A stretch of 64,000 nucleotides of DNA, from positions 1,612,001 through 1,676,000 of the forward strand of contig CAWJGZ010000004.1 in NCBI GenBank assembly GCA_963842505.1. The letters run 5' to 3'. Position 1 is the first letter of the stretch, and every line of letters begins with the position of its first letter. A program made the translations under genes and the position numbers. Source of the DNA: PALSA-129 sp963842505 (lineage in GTDB: Bacteria > Acidobacteriota > Terriglobia > Bryobacterales > Bryobacteraceae). Below, in pieces: positions 52,057 to 61,399 of this stretch. The notes under the pieces were generated by a model. It was not told where the DNA came from. It was given only the letters and a program-made list of their open reading frames with translations, and ran no database searches.

Positions 52057-52093
52057 TATACCGAACCAGTCGAACATAGCGGCCCGGCGAGGG

Positions 52094-53824
52094 TCAGCGA
52101 ACGGCCTCCTTCAGGGATGGCTCTTCATCGGTCTGCTGACCCGTGCGTCTGGCGCGGGACCACATGGCTGCACCGATCGCCGCCAGAATCGCGGCCACAC
52201 TGAAATCGATGACTTTGGCGTCGAGCGCCGGCGTCAACAACGCCGCCATTGCAAGCAGGCCGCCCACCGCTACGGTGGTTTTGGCGAGCACGGTCCCGGG
52301 ACCCTGGCCCGGGGAGACACGCGCCAGCGGCTGGTCCAGTTTCTGGAAGAACGTCTCGATTTGGCCCTGTTCGGCCGCCGTGGTGGAGAGAAACCGGGTG
52401 CCGGCCCACATTCCCGCCACCGTCACTGCGGTATTGAGCAGAATCGAGACGCCATCGAAGGAGCGCATCCAGCCGGCGGCGTGATAGGGCGCTAGCGAGA
52501 ACCGCAGCAGCAGCATGCTGAAGCCGCTCGCGATGCCCAAGGAGTAGCCCAATAGCGCGCCCTTCCAGGTCAACCGGCGCGAGACGAGGGCCGCCAGCAG
52601 CGGCAGGAAGGAAGGCGCCAGAAATACGCCTGCCACCGTAACCATCAATTCCAGCAGCGATTGGTTTCCGCTGAAGGCGATCCACAAGGCGCAACCTACA
52701 CTCAGCGCTCCCACGGCCATGGTGACCGATCGGCCGATGCGCACCAGTTGCCGCGCGCCAGCCGCGGGCCGTATCAGGCGATGGTAAACGTCCTGAGTCA
52801 GAACACTCGCGATGGAATTGAAATCGGCGCTGACGGTGGCCATGGTCGTGGCGAGCAGCGCTGCGATGATGACACCCACCATGCCGGCGGGAAGCACCTT
52901 CAAGATGAGCAGTACATAGGCGTCGGCCGTGCGGTTCTGCGCGATCAGGTCGGGCAGCAGTTGGCGGGCCATCATGGATGGCAGGATCATCACCGGTGCT
53001 CCGAGGAAATTCAGCGCCGCGGAGAGGTAGGCCGCTTTAGATGCTTCGCGGGCGTCGCGCACGGAGTAGTATTTCTGCGCCAGCGACCAGGAGCCGTTGT
53101 AGCTGATGGCGATCAACACCACGAATCCCATCAGGTAGATCCAGTTGTAAGGACCATTCACCAGATGGAAGAACCCAGGCGGGGCATTCGTGAACGCGTG
53201 CCGCAGTCCCCCGACGCGCCAGATCGTCAGCGGGAGCAGCAGCAGCATGGCCAGGCTCTTCATGAGAAACTGCACGTAATCGGTGACAACCAGCGCCCAG
53301 AGCCCGCCGAGGAGAGTGTAGAAGATGGTCACCGCGCCGCAGACCACGATGGCCCACTTCACCGAAATCCCAATGCCGGTGGCGAGGAAGAGGCTGGTAG
53401 CGAATATTTTGAGGCCGTCCTCGAACACCTTCATCGGAATACCGGCCCAGGCGAACAGTTGGCGGATCAGGTTGTTGAAGCGGCGCTCCAGAAACTCGAC
53501 AGGCGTGATCACGCGCGCCTGGCGCCAGCGGCGGGCGAAGACCAGGCCGCCCAGCAGGCAGGCCGGAACCGTCACCCAGAATAGCGTGACCGACACCCAT
53601 CCCCAGGCATAGCCAAGCTGCGCATAGGCGACAAACGAGAACGCGCTGAAGCTGGACATGTAGTGGGATATCCCAGCCAGCCACCATGGCACCCGGTGCC
53701 CTCCGGCGAAGTAGTCGCCGGGCGCCTGGACGCGGTTGCGGAAGGCCAGCCCGATCCAGATGACGAGCAGGAAGTAGCCCACAATCACCAGCACGTCCGG
53801 CAAAGTCAGGGCAAACCGATTCAT
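52094..53824 (-). CDS. Sodium:solute symporter (SSS family)
   Basis: The 576-residue inner-membrane protein has about 13 to 14 transmembrane helices. Family features are LPDVLVIVGYFLLVIWIGLA, the substrate/sodium-site stretch AGGHRVPWWLAGISHYMSSF, ARVITPVEFLERRFN, ATTMATVSADFNSIASVLTQ and SISNYNGSWSLAQKYYS-like IAISYNGSWSLAQKYYSV. It resembles SSS members that carry sugars or sialic acid-like solutes with sodium, so it may import the substrate of this cluster. It starts 8 bases after the oxidoreductase stop. Confidence 0.92.
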   Translation of the reverse strand: MNRFALTLPDVLVIVGYFLLVIWIGLAFRNRVQAPGDYFAGGHRVPWWLAGISHYMSSFSAFSFVAYAQLGYAWGWVSVTLFWVTVPACLLGGLVFARRWRQARVITPVEFLERRFNNLIRQLFAWAGIPMKVFEDGLKIFATSLFLATGIGISVKWAIVVCGAVTIFYTLLGGLWALVVTDYVQFLMKSLAMLLLLPLTIWRVGGLRHAFTNAPPGFFHLVNGPYNWIYLMGFVVLIAISYNGSWSLAQKYYSVRDAREASKAAYLSAALNFLGAPVMILPSMMARQLLPDLIAQNRTADAYVLLILKVLPAGMVGVIIAALLATTMATVSADFNSIASVLTQDVYHRLIRPAAGARQLVRIGRSVTMAVGALSVGCALWIAFSGNQSLLELMVTVAGVFLAPSFLPLLAALVSRRLTWKGALLGYSLGIASGFSMLLLRFSLAPYHAAGWMRSFDGVSILLNTAVTVAGMWAGTRFLSTTAAEQGQIETFFQKLDQPLARVSPGQGPGTVLAKTTVAVGGLLAMAALLTPALDAKVIDFSVAAILAAIGAAMWSRARRTGQQTDEEPSLKEAVR

Positions 53825-53831
53825 TTGTCTC

Positions 53832-54872
53832 TCACGCGCCCACGGAATCGGGCAGCGGCGAGACCGCCACGCTGTTCCCGGTCCGCAGCGATTCGTGAAT
53901 GGCTTCCAGAACCGCGGTGACCTGCCGGCCATCCACCCCTGTCACGTGCGGTTCGGTATCGTCGCGGATCGCCAGCAGGAAATCCTCCAGGCACAGTGGA
54001 AATGCGCCGCGCAGGCGCCCGAACGTGTCGGAGATGAGGAACCCTTTGGGGTAGGAGAACTTCTTGGCGGTGCTGATCTCAATGGACTCGCGTTTGCGGT
54101 CCAGATGCACGTGCCCCGAGGCGCCGATCACCTCCATAAATGAATCCACCGTCGATGGAAACGTGTCGGGATAGACCCAACCGGACTCGAACGTCACAAA
54201 CGCGCCCGAGGCGAACTTCACCTGGGCCTGGATGATGTCGTAAGTGGGGATGCCCATCTTCACCAGCACTTCCTGCCGTCCCCAGGCACGGACCTCCACC
54301 GGCTCACTGTTGAGCCACCAGCGGATCAGGTCGATGTCATGCGAAGACAGAAACCACGCTGAGGTGGTCGAACCCGCCCACTTGATGTGCTTGGTGGCGA
54401 CGTAAATCGTGTCGTTCTTGCGCGCGTAGCCGGCCAGCGGCATGCCGATCTCGCCCGCCGCGATAGACTTCCATGTTTGGTAATACGCCGACAGCCACCG
54501 GTGGTTGAACGCCACCTGGATCTTGCGATTTACGCGCCGGGCGATCCGGTTAAGCTCATCGGCCTCGACGGTGCTCATTGTGAGCGGCTTCTCGACCAGC
54601 ACGTGCCGGCCGGATTCAAGGACGTCGCGCGCGAAGACGAAATGATACGCGTCGGGCGTTGCCACAACCACGGCGTCCAGGTCCTTGCGCTCCAGCATCT
54701 GGCGGTGGTCGGTATAGCCGGCCGCGCCATAGCGCTGGTGGAATTCCTCAACCTGCTCGGGCCTGCGGGCGCAGACCGCGACGAGAGTGCTCAGGGGATG
54801 TTCGGAGTAAACCCGGGCATATTGCTTGCCCATGCTCCCCAGACCGATGACACCGATACGAATAGTTTCCAT
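53832..54872 (-). CDS. Gfo/Idh/MocA-family oxidoreductase
   Basis: The 346-residue NAD(P)-dependent enzyme has a Rossmann start IRIGVIGLGSMGKQYARVY, the family motif VLVEKPLTMSTVEADEL containing the EKP lysine, and the catalytic-region histidines in SAWFLSSHDIDLIRWWL. The C-terminal alpha/beta domain binds the sugar. It likely oxidises or reduces a sugar, inositol or sugar acid. The ATG at 54872 is chosen because AGAGGTG stands upstream. It lies between an amidohydrolase and the symporter. Confidence 0.9.
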   Translation of the reverse strand: METIRIGVIGLGSMGKQYARVYSEHPLSTLVAVCARRPEQVEEFHQRYGAAGYTDHRQMLERKDLDAVVVATPDAYHFVFARDVLESGRHVLVEKPLTMSTVEADELNRIARRVNRKIQVAFNHRWLSAYYQTWKSIAAGEIGMPLAGYARKNDTIYVATKHIKWAGSTTSAWFLSSHDIDLIRWWLNSEPVEVRAWGRQEVLVKMGIPTYDIIQAQVKFASGAFVTFESGWVYPDTFPSTVDSFMEVIGASGHVHLDRKRESIEISTAKKFSYPKGFLISDTFGRLRGAFPLCLEDFLLAIRDDTEPHVTGVDGRQVTAVLEAIHESLRTGNSVAVSPLPDSVGA

Positions 54873-54885
54873 CACTGCACCTCTT

Positions 54886-55650
54886 TCATGTTTTGCTCAC
54901 CAGCCGCAAGAAATTAGTCCTCAAAATCTGCTCTTTGGCTGTGTCCGATATGCGCGCCGTAAGGACGTGAGCCAACGTCGCGGACGCTTCCAGGTACGGC
55001 ATGTCCGATCCGAATACGATGCGCTCCGCCCCGACCCGTTCCACTGCGCGCTCCAGAATAAGCCGGTGGTGCTGCGATCCGGCAAGTTCCAGGAAAATGT
55101 TGGGGGCAGCTTCCACGGCATCCATGGCCTGCATGTATCCACGCCACGTCACGCCGGAGTGCCCCAGCAGGATTCGCGCCTTCGGATACTGGTGGGCGAT
55201 CGGTGGAAACAACAGCGGCCCGCAGTTCGGGTCCGAATCCCACGTGTGCACCAGGATTACAGCACCGGTCTGGTTGGCGTAGTCCCAGACCGGCTGGTAA
55301 TGTTTTCCATGCACGGGGTATTTGTGCGCCCCCGGGTGGAACTTTATCAGCGGTGGCGTATGGAAGTGCGCCCACTTTTCCAGTTCGGCGACCGCTTGGC
55401 CGGGCGGGTTGGGGTTCACCGTAATGTACCCCCAGAAGCGCTCCGGGTAGCGCGCCAGCACTTCCGCCACTTCCGCGTTGCCGCGCGGGCAATCGTTGAA
55501 ACAGGCTAGCGTCGAGGTGATCGCCAGCTTCTCGATGTTGAGCAGGTCCATCACCGCGACCATCTCCGCCGGATCGGCGTGGTACGCCGGAAAATCGGAA
55601 TGAGTGCCGACATGACCATGGCTATCGGCTACCGGAATGGGAGATCTCAT
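54886..55650 (-). CDS. Amidohydrolase-2 family protein (metal site intact)
   Basis: The 254-residue TIM-barrel hydrolase or decarboxylase has the metal-binding set of the family: HxH in VADSHGHVGTH, a histidine in VILVHTWD, another in LLGHSGVTW and the aspartate in VFGSDMPY. Other family traits are GYITVNPNPPGQAV and LIKFHPGA. The substrate is not evident; related enzymes open lactones or decarboxylate carboxylates. Its start overlaps the preceding gene by four bases (ATGA), so the two amidohydrolase-fold proteins are translated together. Confidence 0.88.
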   Translation of the reverse strand: MRSPIPVADSHGHVGTHSDFPAYHADPAEMVAVMDLLNIEKLAITSTLACFNDCPRGNAEVAEVLARYPERFWGYITVNPNPPGQAVAELEKWAHFHTPPLIKFHPGAHKYPVHGKHYQPVWDYANQTGAVILVHTWDSDPNCGPLLFPPIAHQYPKARILLGHSGVTWRGYMQAMDAVEAAPNIFLELAGSQHHRLILERAVERVGAERIVFGSDMPYLEASATLAHVLTARISDTAKEQILRTNFLRLVSKT

Positions 55651-56420
55651 GCGGTCCTCGTGGAGCGTGCGGCCGCCAGCAGCCGCCGCAAGTTACCGCC
55701 GGCGATGGCGCGGCGGTCGGATTCGGAGATGCGCGCGCTGGCTAGCACGGCAAGCGCCGAGGCCGGCGTGAAGAGCGGCAGGCGCGTGCCGAATAGCAGG
55801 CGGTCCGCGCCGTGCTGTTGCACGTACGCCTCCAACTGGCGATGCGCCAGGTAGGTTGCGCTGTCGAAGTGCAACATCGGAAACCGGTGCAGCAGGGGAA
55901 AAAGATGACGATCCGCGCGGTATCCCGTATCCAGCAACACGAGCGGCAACCGCGGAAAGTTTTCGGTCAGGGCCGCCAGCGCGGGCCATTCGATATCGTT
56001 CCGCGAGATCAGTGTCAGCACGCCATTCGCCTGCAGGTATTCGAACAGCGGCCCCGCGCACCACGCCGCTGGGGCGAAATTGTGCTGGTGGGCGCCGGGC
56101 GTAAGCCGGACCGCCGCCGGACGGCGCACTCCAAGGCGCGCGACGGAAGTCTCGTCCGGCAGCGCCGCCCAGGCGGGCGTGAACCGGGGGTGCAGATCGC
56201 GTGCCAGCGCCTCGTTCCCGGCCCCGGCATCGTACTCTTCTGCCGTGAAATGCGAAACCACGGCAGCATGGATGTAAAACCGATCCATCTCTTCCAGCAG
56301 TCCGGCGGTATCGAGCGCCAGCTCGCCATGGACACAGGACGGGCCGACCCGCGCGTTAACGTCAAAAAGGTCCCAGGTTGCCGCCTCCTCAAAGAGCGGC
56401 TCGGGTCGAAATCCAGACAC
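55647..56420 (-). CDS. Amidohydrolase-fold protein lacking metal ligands (probable pseudoenzyme)
   Basis: The 257-residue protein has the same overall layout as its neighbour but not the active site: DVNARVG replaces DSHGHVG, VLLDTGY replaces the LGHSG histidine segment, and FGTRLPL replaces FGSDMPY. It keeps the strands before and after (HAAVVSHFTAEEYDAGAGNE, RLLFGTRLPLFTPASALAVL). It may have a structural or regulatory role, perhaps as partner of the active protein. The start is a GTG at 56420 with AAAGGAG seven bases upstream; it overlaps the heparinase-like gene by 32 bases. Confidence 0.75.
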   Translation of the reverse strand: MSGFRPEPLFEEAATWDLFDVNARVGPSCVHGELALDTAGLLEEMDRFYIHAAVVSHFTAEEYDAGAGNEALARDLHPRFTPAWAALPDETSVARLGVRRPAAVRLTPGAHQHNFAPAAWCAGPLFEYLQANGVLTLISRNDIEWPALAALTENFPRLPLVLLDTGYRADRHLFPLLHRFPMLHFDSATYLAHRQLEAYVQQHGADRLLFGTRLPLFTPASALAVLASARISESDRRAIAGGNLRRLLAAARSTRTA

Positions 56421-59400
56421 GATGTTCTCCTTTGGGCAGGGATGACAGTTCCAGGTTTCCGTTCCGCGTGCGATAGCGGCTTGCCACTCCATCTACCGAA
56501 ACGGACGCGATCGTCCCGGCCGCGCGTACCGTGATTGCCGTAGGTGCATTCAGATACAGATTGAGCATGATGCCCTCCGCCGAGCGGCTCCAGGCGGCAT
56601 TGACCGCGGTGCTCGCGGTGAGCAGCGGCCCGCCGCCTTCCCCCACGGACCGCATCCCGATGGCAATCCAATTCTCCCCGCCGCGGCCGGCAAATACGGC
56701 GCCATCGCTGGTGAGGCCGTGAGACCGCAACTCGCCGGGAGCTTTCCGAAACAGCGCCCACACATCGGAAGTGCCGCCGGAGAATCCGCTCGCGTTGGAA
56801 ATCTCGATTGGCTGTAATTCACTGCCTGCGGCCGAATGTCGGCGGAACTGCATCGCCACCTCAAAACGCGCATTGGCGGCGCTGGGCGCTGAGAGGCGCA
56901 GTGCATACCGCTGCGGAGCCTCGCGGTCGCCGTTCGGGTGCTGCAAGACGTTTCCCGAGTATTGCAAAATCGACGCCGGCAGCGGCATCTTACGCAATTC
57001 CCACGCCGCGGACGCACCCCCGGCGGTGACATCCGCTTCCGCATCGCCGACGCGAATTGTGGCCCGGCTACCCTGCGCGTCCACCGCTGCGCCCTCGGCC
57101 GCGTGCAGCAGCCACGTGAATACGTGAGGCTGTGCCGCGCGCAGATCATCGCGGACAATTAACACGTCCGGCGCGAGGAACAGGTACTGCCGCTCGTAGC
57201 CCGAAACCCGGCTGCCATAGGCCGGAGCCATAGCAGCGGCAATATAGTCGAGGCCGGAACTCAGAAGGTGGTCCGTGAAAGTCGCGTATTTCTGCAACGC
57301 GCTCCAGAAGGGGCCGTCATAGTCCGCCTGGCTGAAGGCATCGTCATCCACCAGAACGGTGTTATGCCCTGGCGCCTGCGTGAAATAAGCGGAGTAGTTC
57401 GGGTCGAGGTAGTAATTGGCGTAGCCCGCCTCGGAGATCAGGCGGGTACCAAACGCTGCGACTTGGAAACTGCCCTGATCGTGGTGTTCGTGGTTGAACC
57501 ACGGGCCGGCGCGAAGTGTGATCACTGTGGAATCCGGCTCCCACGCGCTCCGCAGGACCGCGCTCCCGCGCGTGCCGAAAATGCGTGAAAGCGGCGCCTC
57601 GTGCGCTGGTTCCGGAGCACGCGTGCAGCACAGGAGGTCGAGCAAATCCGGCGTTTGGCCCCGTTTGTCCAACCGGTCATAGAACGCACGCAGCGCCGGT
57701 ATGCCGCCGAACTCGGCGCCAAAGGCGAAGCCCGCGAGGCTGAGATACTCCCCGTGGAAGTCGCCGGTGTCCAGCATCAGGCTGGGACTCACCATGGCGT
57801 AGTTCGGCGCCCAGAATCCTTCGAGCATATCCGCCATGCCCGCTGGCTGGATGTGCAGGCCGCGCAGCGCCGCCGCACCCCACGAAAGACCCTCCATCGC
57901 GAAATGGTGATATCCGGCCGGCTCCCTCTCGCTGCCGTCTCCGGGAAACAAGCCACGGAGGTTCCACTCATATGCCGCGATCAACTGCGCGAGCGCAACA
58001 CCTTCGCGATCCCGCCAGTCTGGGACGTCGCCTGCGACGGCCACAGCGGCCGCCAGAGCGCCTCCCAACGAGTTCGCCATCCAGTTACTCGCGGCCGTCG
58101 GCATGCGATTGTACAGGAAGTACTCCTCGACGGTCGGTTCGATGCACTTCGTCCAGAACGCTTCCTCCACTTGCCGCTTCTCTTCCGGCGACAGGCTGGA
58201 GGCGATCAGGTCGTAGGCGAACGCCAGACGCTGGCCGAAGATACCGGTTTCGTAATAGGTGTGCATGCCGTGCGAGGCGAATCGGTTGGGTGTCCAGGTG
58301 GACCAGCGGGCCACGGCCAGCAACTCGCGCCGCGCGGCTTCGAGTGAGGCCGTGTCTCCCGCCAGCGTATAGTCCAGCGCGCCCAACGCGATCGCGCTGG
58401 AATAACCCTCGATGAGCTGAGGGTAGCTGGTCAGCTCGCCGTCGTACGACGGGCGAAGCGTGCGCCCGGCGGGGAGACCCGCGATTTCCGCCCCCGCATC
58501 CGCGGCATCCTTCAGCTTGGCGGACTGCGCCCGGGCCTGCTCGTGGATCTGTTTCCGGAGAGCCGCAAACTCGGCTCCGGAACGCAACTGCGCGAGGCGC
58601 TCACTCGAAAGCAGCACGCGCGGGTGCACGGGAATGGCTGGCAGCACCAGGAACGAAAAATCGCTCTGCGCGTTGGCGGTTTTAAGGGATGCCGTCCAGA
58701 GCCCAGGCCGCGCATCCGCTCCCAACGGGATCACGTGGCGCCCGGGCGCGGCGAGCGCGCGGTTCACCGCGGTGCGCCCAGCGCCATCCTTCAGCGCAAC
58801 TTGGACGGGAAACGTGCCGGCGCCGAGTTCGAGCAGCAGGCCTGCGGCCGGATCGACGATCTGCGCGGCCACACGCGAGCGGTCCGGGTCCGCAAGCAAA
58901 GCCGGACGCACCAGCGAAACCTGGGCCGGCCGAAGGGCGTCCACTTGAAATTCCCGTAATTCGATTCGGTTGGTGTCGCCCTTGGCGTGCTGCGCCGCGC
59001 TACCCATCATAACGATAGCCTCGATCGCAACCACAGTGTCCGGTAGCTTCAATTTCTCGCCGCCTATGGTGATCTCATGATCGCCCGAGGCCGGCAGCGC
59101 CGTTTCGTAACGCCGCCCGTCCTCGCCGGCTAGCAGCAACTTCAGACTGGCGCCGGCTGAGGGCCACGTCGTTGTGTACCGCAGGTGTACACGCGTGCCG
59201 GCGTTCGCCAGAAAGTGCAGGGGACGAATAAAGCCCGCCGACACCCTGGATTCCCCTACGCTGACAACCTGCCGGATCAGCGTCGGGCCGGAAGGACCCT
59301 GCTCCACCAGGAGCGTCGGATCGAAGCCGATGTCCTGCGGCAGCGGATAGCTCATCCATCCTGTAAAGCCGTGGTGGAAATCGGCCCGAAACGTCCACGG

Positions 59401-59469
59401 GACCTGGCGCACCTCGGCCGCGCTGCTCCACACCAGTAGCGCGGCTAGCCAAAGCCCCTTCGCCGCCAT
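56389..59469 (-). CDS. Large heparinase II/III-like polysaccharide lyase
   Basis: The 1026-residue protein has a signal peptide (KGLWLAALLVWSSAAEV), an N-terminal beta domain (about 25-270), an (alpha/alpha) toroid (about 275-610; YPQLIEGYSSAIALGALDYT, YYETGIFGQRLAFAYDLI) and the heparinase II/III-like domain (about 615-960). That domain holds the metal or catalytic-site segment GPWFNHEHHDQGSFQVAAFG, followed by AGYANYYLDPNYSAYF. Lyases of this type cleave uronic-acid-containing polysaccharides such as alginate or heparin-like chains. A periplasmic or cell-surface location is likely. The gene starts directly after the DegT stop and is overlapped at its end by the next gene. Confidence 0.85.
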   Translation of the reverse strand: MAAKGLWLAALLVWSSAAEVRQVPWTFRADFHHGFTGWMSYPLPQDIGFDPTLLVEQGPSGPTLIRQVVSVGESRVSAGFIRPLHFLANAGTRVHLRYTTTWPSAGASLKLLLAGEDGRRYETALPASGDHEITIGGEKLKLPDTVVAIEAIVMMGSAAQHAKGDTNRIELREFQVDALRPAQVSLVRPALLADPDRSRVAAQIVDPAAGLLLELGAGTFPVQVALKDGAGRTAVNRALAAPGRHVIPLGADARPGLWTASLKTANAQSDFSFLVLPAIPVHPRVLLSSERLAQLRSGAEFAALRKQIHEQARAQSAKLKDAADAGAEIAGLPAGRTLRPSYDGELTSYPQLIEGYSSAIALGALDYTLAGDTASLEAARRELLAVARWSTWTPNRFASHGMHTYYETGIFGQRLAFAYDLIASSLSPEEKRQVEEAFWTKCIEPTVEEYFLYNRMPTAASNWMANSLGGALAAAVAVAGDVPDWRDREGVALAQLIAAYEWNLRGLFPGDGSEREPAGYHHFAMEGLSWGAAALRGLHIQPAGMADMLEGFWAPNYAMVSPSLMLDTGDFHGEYLSLAGFAFGAEFGGIPALRAFYDRLDKRGQTPDLLDLLCCTRAPEPAHEAPLSRIFGTRGSAVLRSAWEPDSTVITLRAGPWFNHEHHDQGSFQVAAFGTRLISEAGYANYYLDPNYSAYFTQAPGHNTVLVDDDAFSQADYDGPFWSALQKYATFTDHLLSSGLDYIAAAMAPAYGSRVSGYERQYLFLAPDVLIVRDDLRAAQPHVFTWLLHAAEGAAVDAQGSRATIRVGDAEADVTAGGASAAWELRKMPLPASILQYSGNVLQHPNGDREAPQRYALRLSAPSAANARFEVAMQFRRHSAAGSELQPIEISNASGFSGGTSDVWALFRKAPGELRSHGLTSDGAVFAGRGGENWIAIGMRSVGEGGGPLLTASTAVNAAWSRSAEGIMLNLYLNAPTAITVRAAGTIASVSVDGVASRYRTRNGNLELSSLPKGEHRVWISTRAAL

Positions 59470-60717
59470 CTAGCGGTGCTCCGCGGCCGCCTGCGGGACC
59501 GGCAAAGTGGAAGCCAGCCGCCGTACCTTGAGCAGCGCCTCCACCACATCGTCAATGTCGCTTCGGTCGCCGAGCAGCGCGTTCTGGCTGAGCCATACAC
59601 CCTCGCGGCAGATTCTTTCTCCGACCGGCAGGCACAACCGCTCGTACTCCTGGGCGCCTTGCCAGTGCCCGCACCGCGAGAGTGCGGCGCGTTCCGCGGC
59701 AAAGACGGGATTGCGGTACAGCGGGTGCGGATAGGTTGCCTTCAGCGGAATGCCTTCCTTCTGCAAAGCCGCGAGGACGGTGTCGCGCGGGCGCCCTGCG
59801 AATTCCTCGGCGTTATACCAGAATGTCAAGAGATAATAAGGATGCCGATCGATGCGCGGATCGTCGTCGGGTAACCGCAGGCCCGGCACTTCGCGCAGAC
59901 GCTCCCGGAGGTAAGCGACGTTGGCGGCACGCGTGCGGGTCTGCTCCGGCAAACGCTGCAATTGAACATTCAGAAGGGCTGCCTGGAATCCGGTCAGGCG
60001 ATAATTGGCGCCGAGAGTATAGTGAAAGAACCACTCTCCGCCGCGCTTCCGGCCCTGGTTGCAGTAAGCCCAGCACTTGTCCGCCACTTCGGAGGACTTG
60101 GTGAGAACCATGCCTCCTTCGCCGGCGGTCATGAGCTTGAATTCCTGGAAGCTGAAGGTCGCCGCATCGCCCCATCCGCCCACGGGAGTTCCCTTCCAGC
60201 GCGCGCCGTGTGCGTGCGCGGCATCCTCCAGCAGAGCTACGCCGTGCTTGCGACTGAGCGCCTGGAATGCATCCATTTCGGCCGGGCGCCCTCCGAAATG
60301 CACCACGACGATCGCCCGGGTGCGGGGCGTAATGGCCGCTTCGGCAGCCTTAACGGAAAGGTTGAATGTCTCCGGGTCGATGTCGGCGAAGACCGGCGCG
60401 GCGTGGCACAACAGCGCGGCAGTCGCCGACGCCACGAACGTGAATGGTGGAACGATTACCTCGTCGCCCGGCCCTACGCCCAGCGCGTGTAGGGCAGCTT
60501 CCAGAGCGACGGTTCCATTGGAGCAGGAGACTGCGTACGGCACCCCGTGGTATTCGGCGAAGCTCTTTTCCAGTTCCTTTACCGCGGGATTATAACCACC
60601 CCATGAGCGGCTGTGCAACACGCCCAGGAGCGCTTGTTCCTCTTCACTTCCATACTGCGGCCACGGAGTAAAAGGGCGCGTGCGTACAGGCGAACCGCCG
60701 TTGATTGCGAGAGTCAT
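59470..60717 (-). CDS. DegT/DnrJ/EryC1/StrS-family sugar aminotransferase
   Basis: The 415-residue PLP enzyme has SNGTVALEAALHALGVGPGD at the start of the fold, LLEDAAHAHGARWKG, the PLP lysine in ATFSFQEFKLMTAGEGGMVL, and the late segments YRLTGFQAALLNVQLQRL and RNPVFAAERAALSRCG. Members amino-transfer a keto sugar, or act as dehydratases in some related families. It follows the dehydratase beta gene by 42 bases. AAAGGA stands upstream of the ATG at 60717, and AGCTGAATAAT lies at 60743-60753. Confidence 0.9.
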   Translation of the reverse strand: MTLAINGGSPVRTRPFTPWPQYGSEEEQALLGVLHSRSWGGYNPAVKELEKSFAEYHGVPYAVSCSNGTVALEAALHALGVGPGDEVIVPPFTFVASATAALLCHAAPVFADIDPETFNLSVKAAEAAITPRTRAIVVVHFGGRPAEMDAFQALSRKHGVALLEDAAHAHGARWKGTPVGGWGDAATFSFQEFKLMTAGEGGMVLTKSSEVADKCWAYCNQGRKRGGEWFFHYTLGANYRLTGFQAALLNVQLQRLPEQTRTRAANVAYLRERLREVPGLRLPDDDPRIDRHPYYLLTFWYNAEEFAGRPRDTVLAALQKEGIPLKATYPHPLYRNPVFAAERAALSRCGHWQGAQEYERLCLPVGERICREGVWLSQNALLGDRSDIDDVVEALLKVRRLASTLPVPQAAAEHR

Positions 60718-60759
60718 TTATTAGGTTCCTTTCTGTTGTATAAGCTGAATAATGAATTC

Positions 60760-61347
60760 TTACACGCCTATTTTCTTATATATCTCCGGCAGCCGCCGGG
60801 CCGCCTCCGCTCTAACTTCATCATATAAGTGCCCGCCGTGGCTATCCATGGCCACCGTAAGCGGGCCGAAGTTCTTAACCCGGAACTGGTAAAGAGCTTC
60901 GGGGTGGAGCTGCGCCCAATGCACGGCTTCGACTTCTTCAATCTGCAGCGTCTCCAGCGCGGCCGAGCCGCCCACGATGGCCAGGTACACCGCCCCGTAT
61001 TTCTGCATGGCCTCCAGACTTTTCTGGTACAAGCCGGCCTTACCGATGATGGCGCGCACACCATACTTGCCGATGAGATCCGGCGTAAAGCGGTCCATCC
61101 GCGTGCTGGTGGTGGTGCCCACACAGATCTTCTCCCATTTGTCGCCAACCTTCCGGAGGCTCGGCGCGGTGTGGATGCACGGATAACCCGCCAGGCTCAC
61201 AGGAGGCTCGTGGTGCTGGTCAAACATGTAGATCTGGGTCAGGTCACGAATGCCGAAAAGCAGCCCATCGAAGGTCACGATATCGCCGACGTGGAGCTGC
61301 CGGATGTCCTGTTCCGAAAAGGGGGATTTCAGATGATATTTCGCCAT
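60760..61347 (-). CDS. Fumarase/tartrate dehydratase-type enzyme, beta subunit
   Basis: The 195-residue protein is the C-terminal-type domain of class I fumarases and L(+)-tartrate dehydratases (DIVTFDGLLFGIRDLTQIYM, GTTTSTRMDRFTPDLIGKYG, GKAGLYQKSLEAMQKYG, KNFGPLTVAMDSHGGHLYDE). It forms an iron-sulfur hydro-lyase with the alpha subunit encoded just upstream. The ATG at 61347 was chosen because the family begins there. Fumarate, tartrate or another hydroxy diacid are possible; the sequence alone does not decide between them. Confidence 0.9.
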   Translation of the reverse strand: MAKYHLKSPFSEQDIRQLHVGDIVTFDGLLFGIRDLTQIYMFDQHHEPPVSLAGYPCIHTAPSLRKVGDKWEKICVGTTTSTRMDRFTPDLIGKYGVRAIIGKAGLYQKSLEAMQKYGAVYLAIVGGSAALETLQIEEVEAVHWAQLHPEALYQFRVKNFGPLTVAMDSHGGHLYDEVRAEAARRLPEIYKKIGV

Positions 61348-61399
61348 GTCTTGTATTCTCCAAGCGGGCAGTGGGCAGTCAACTGCCCGCCGCACGCTA

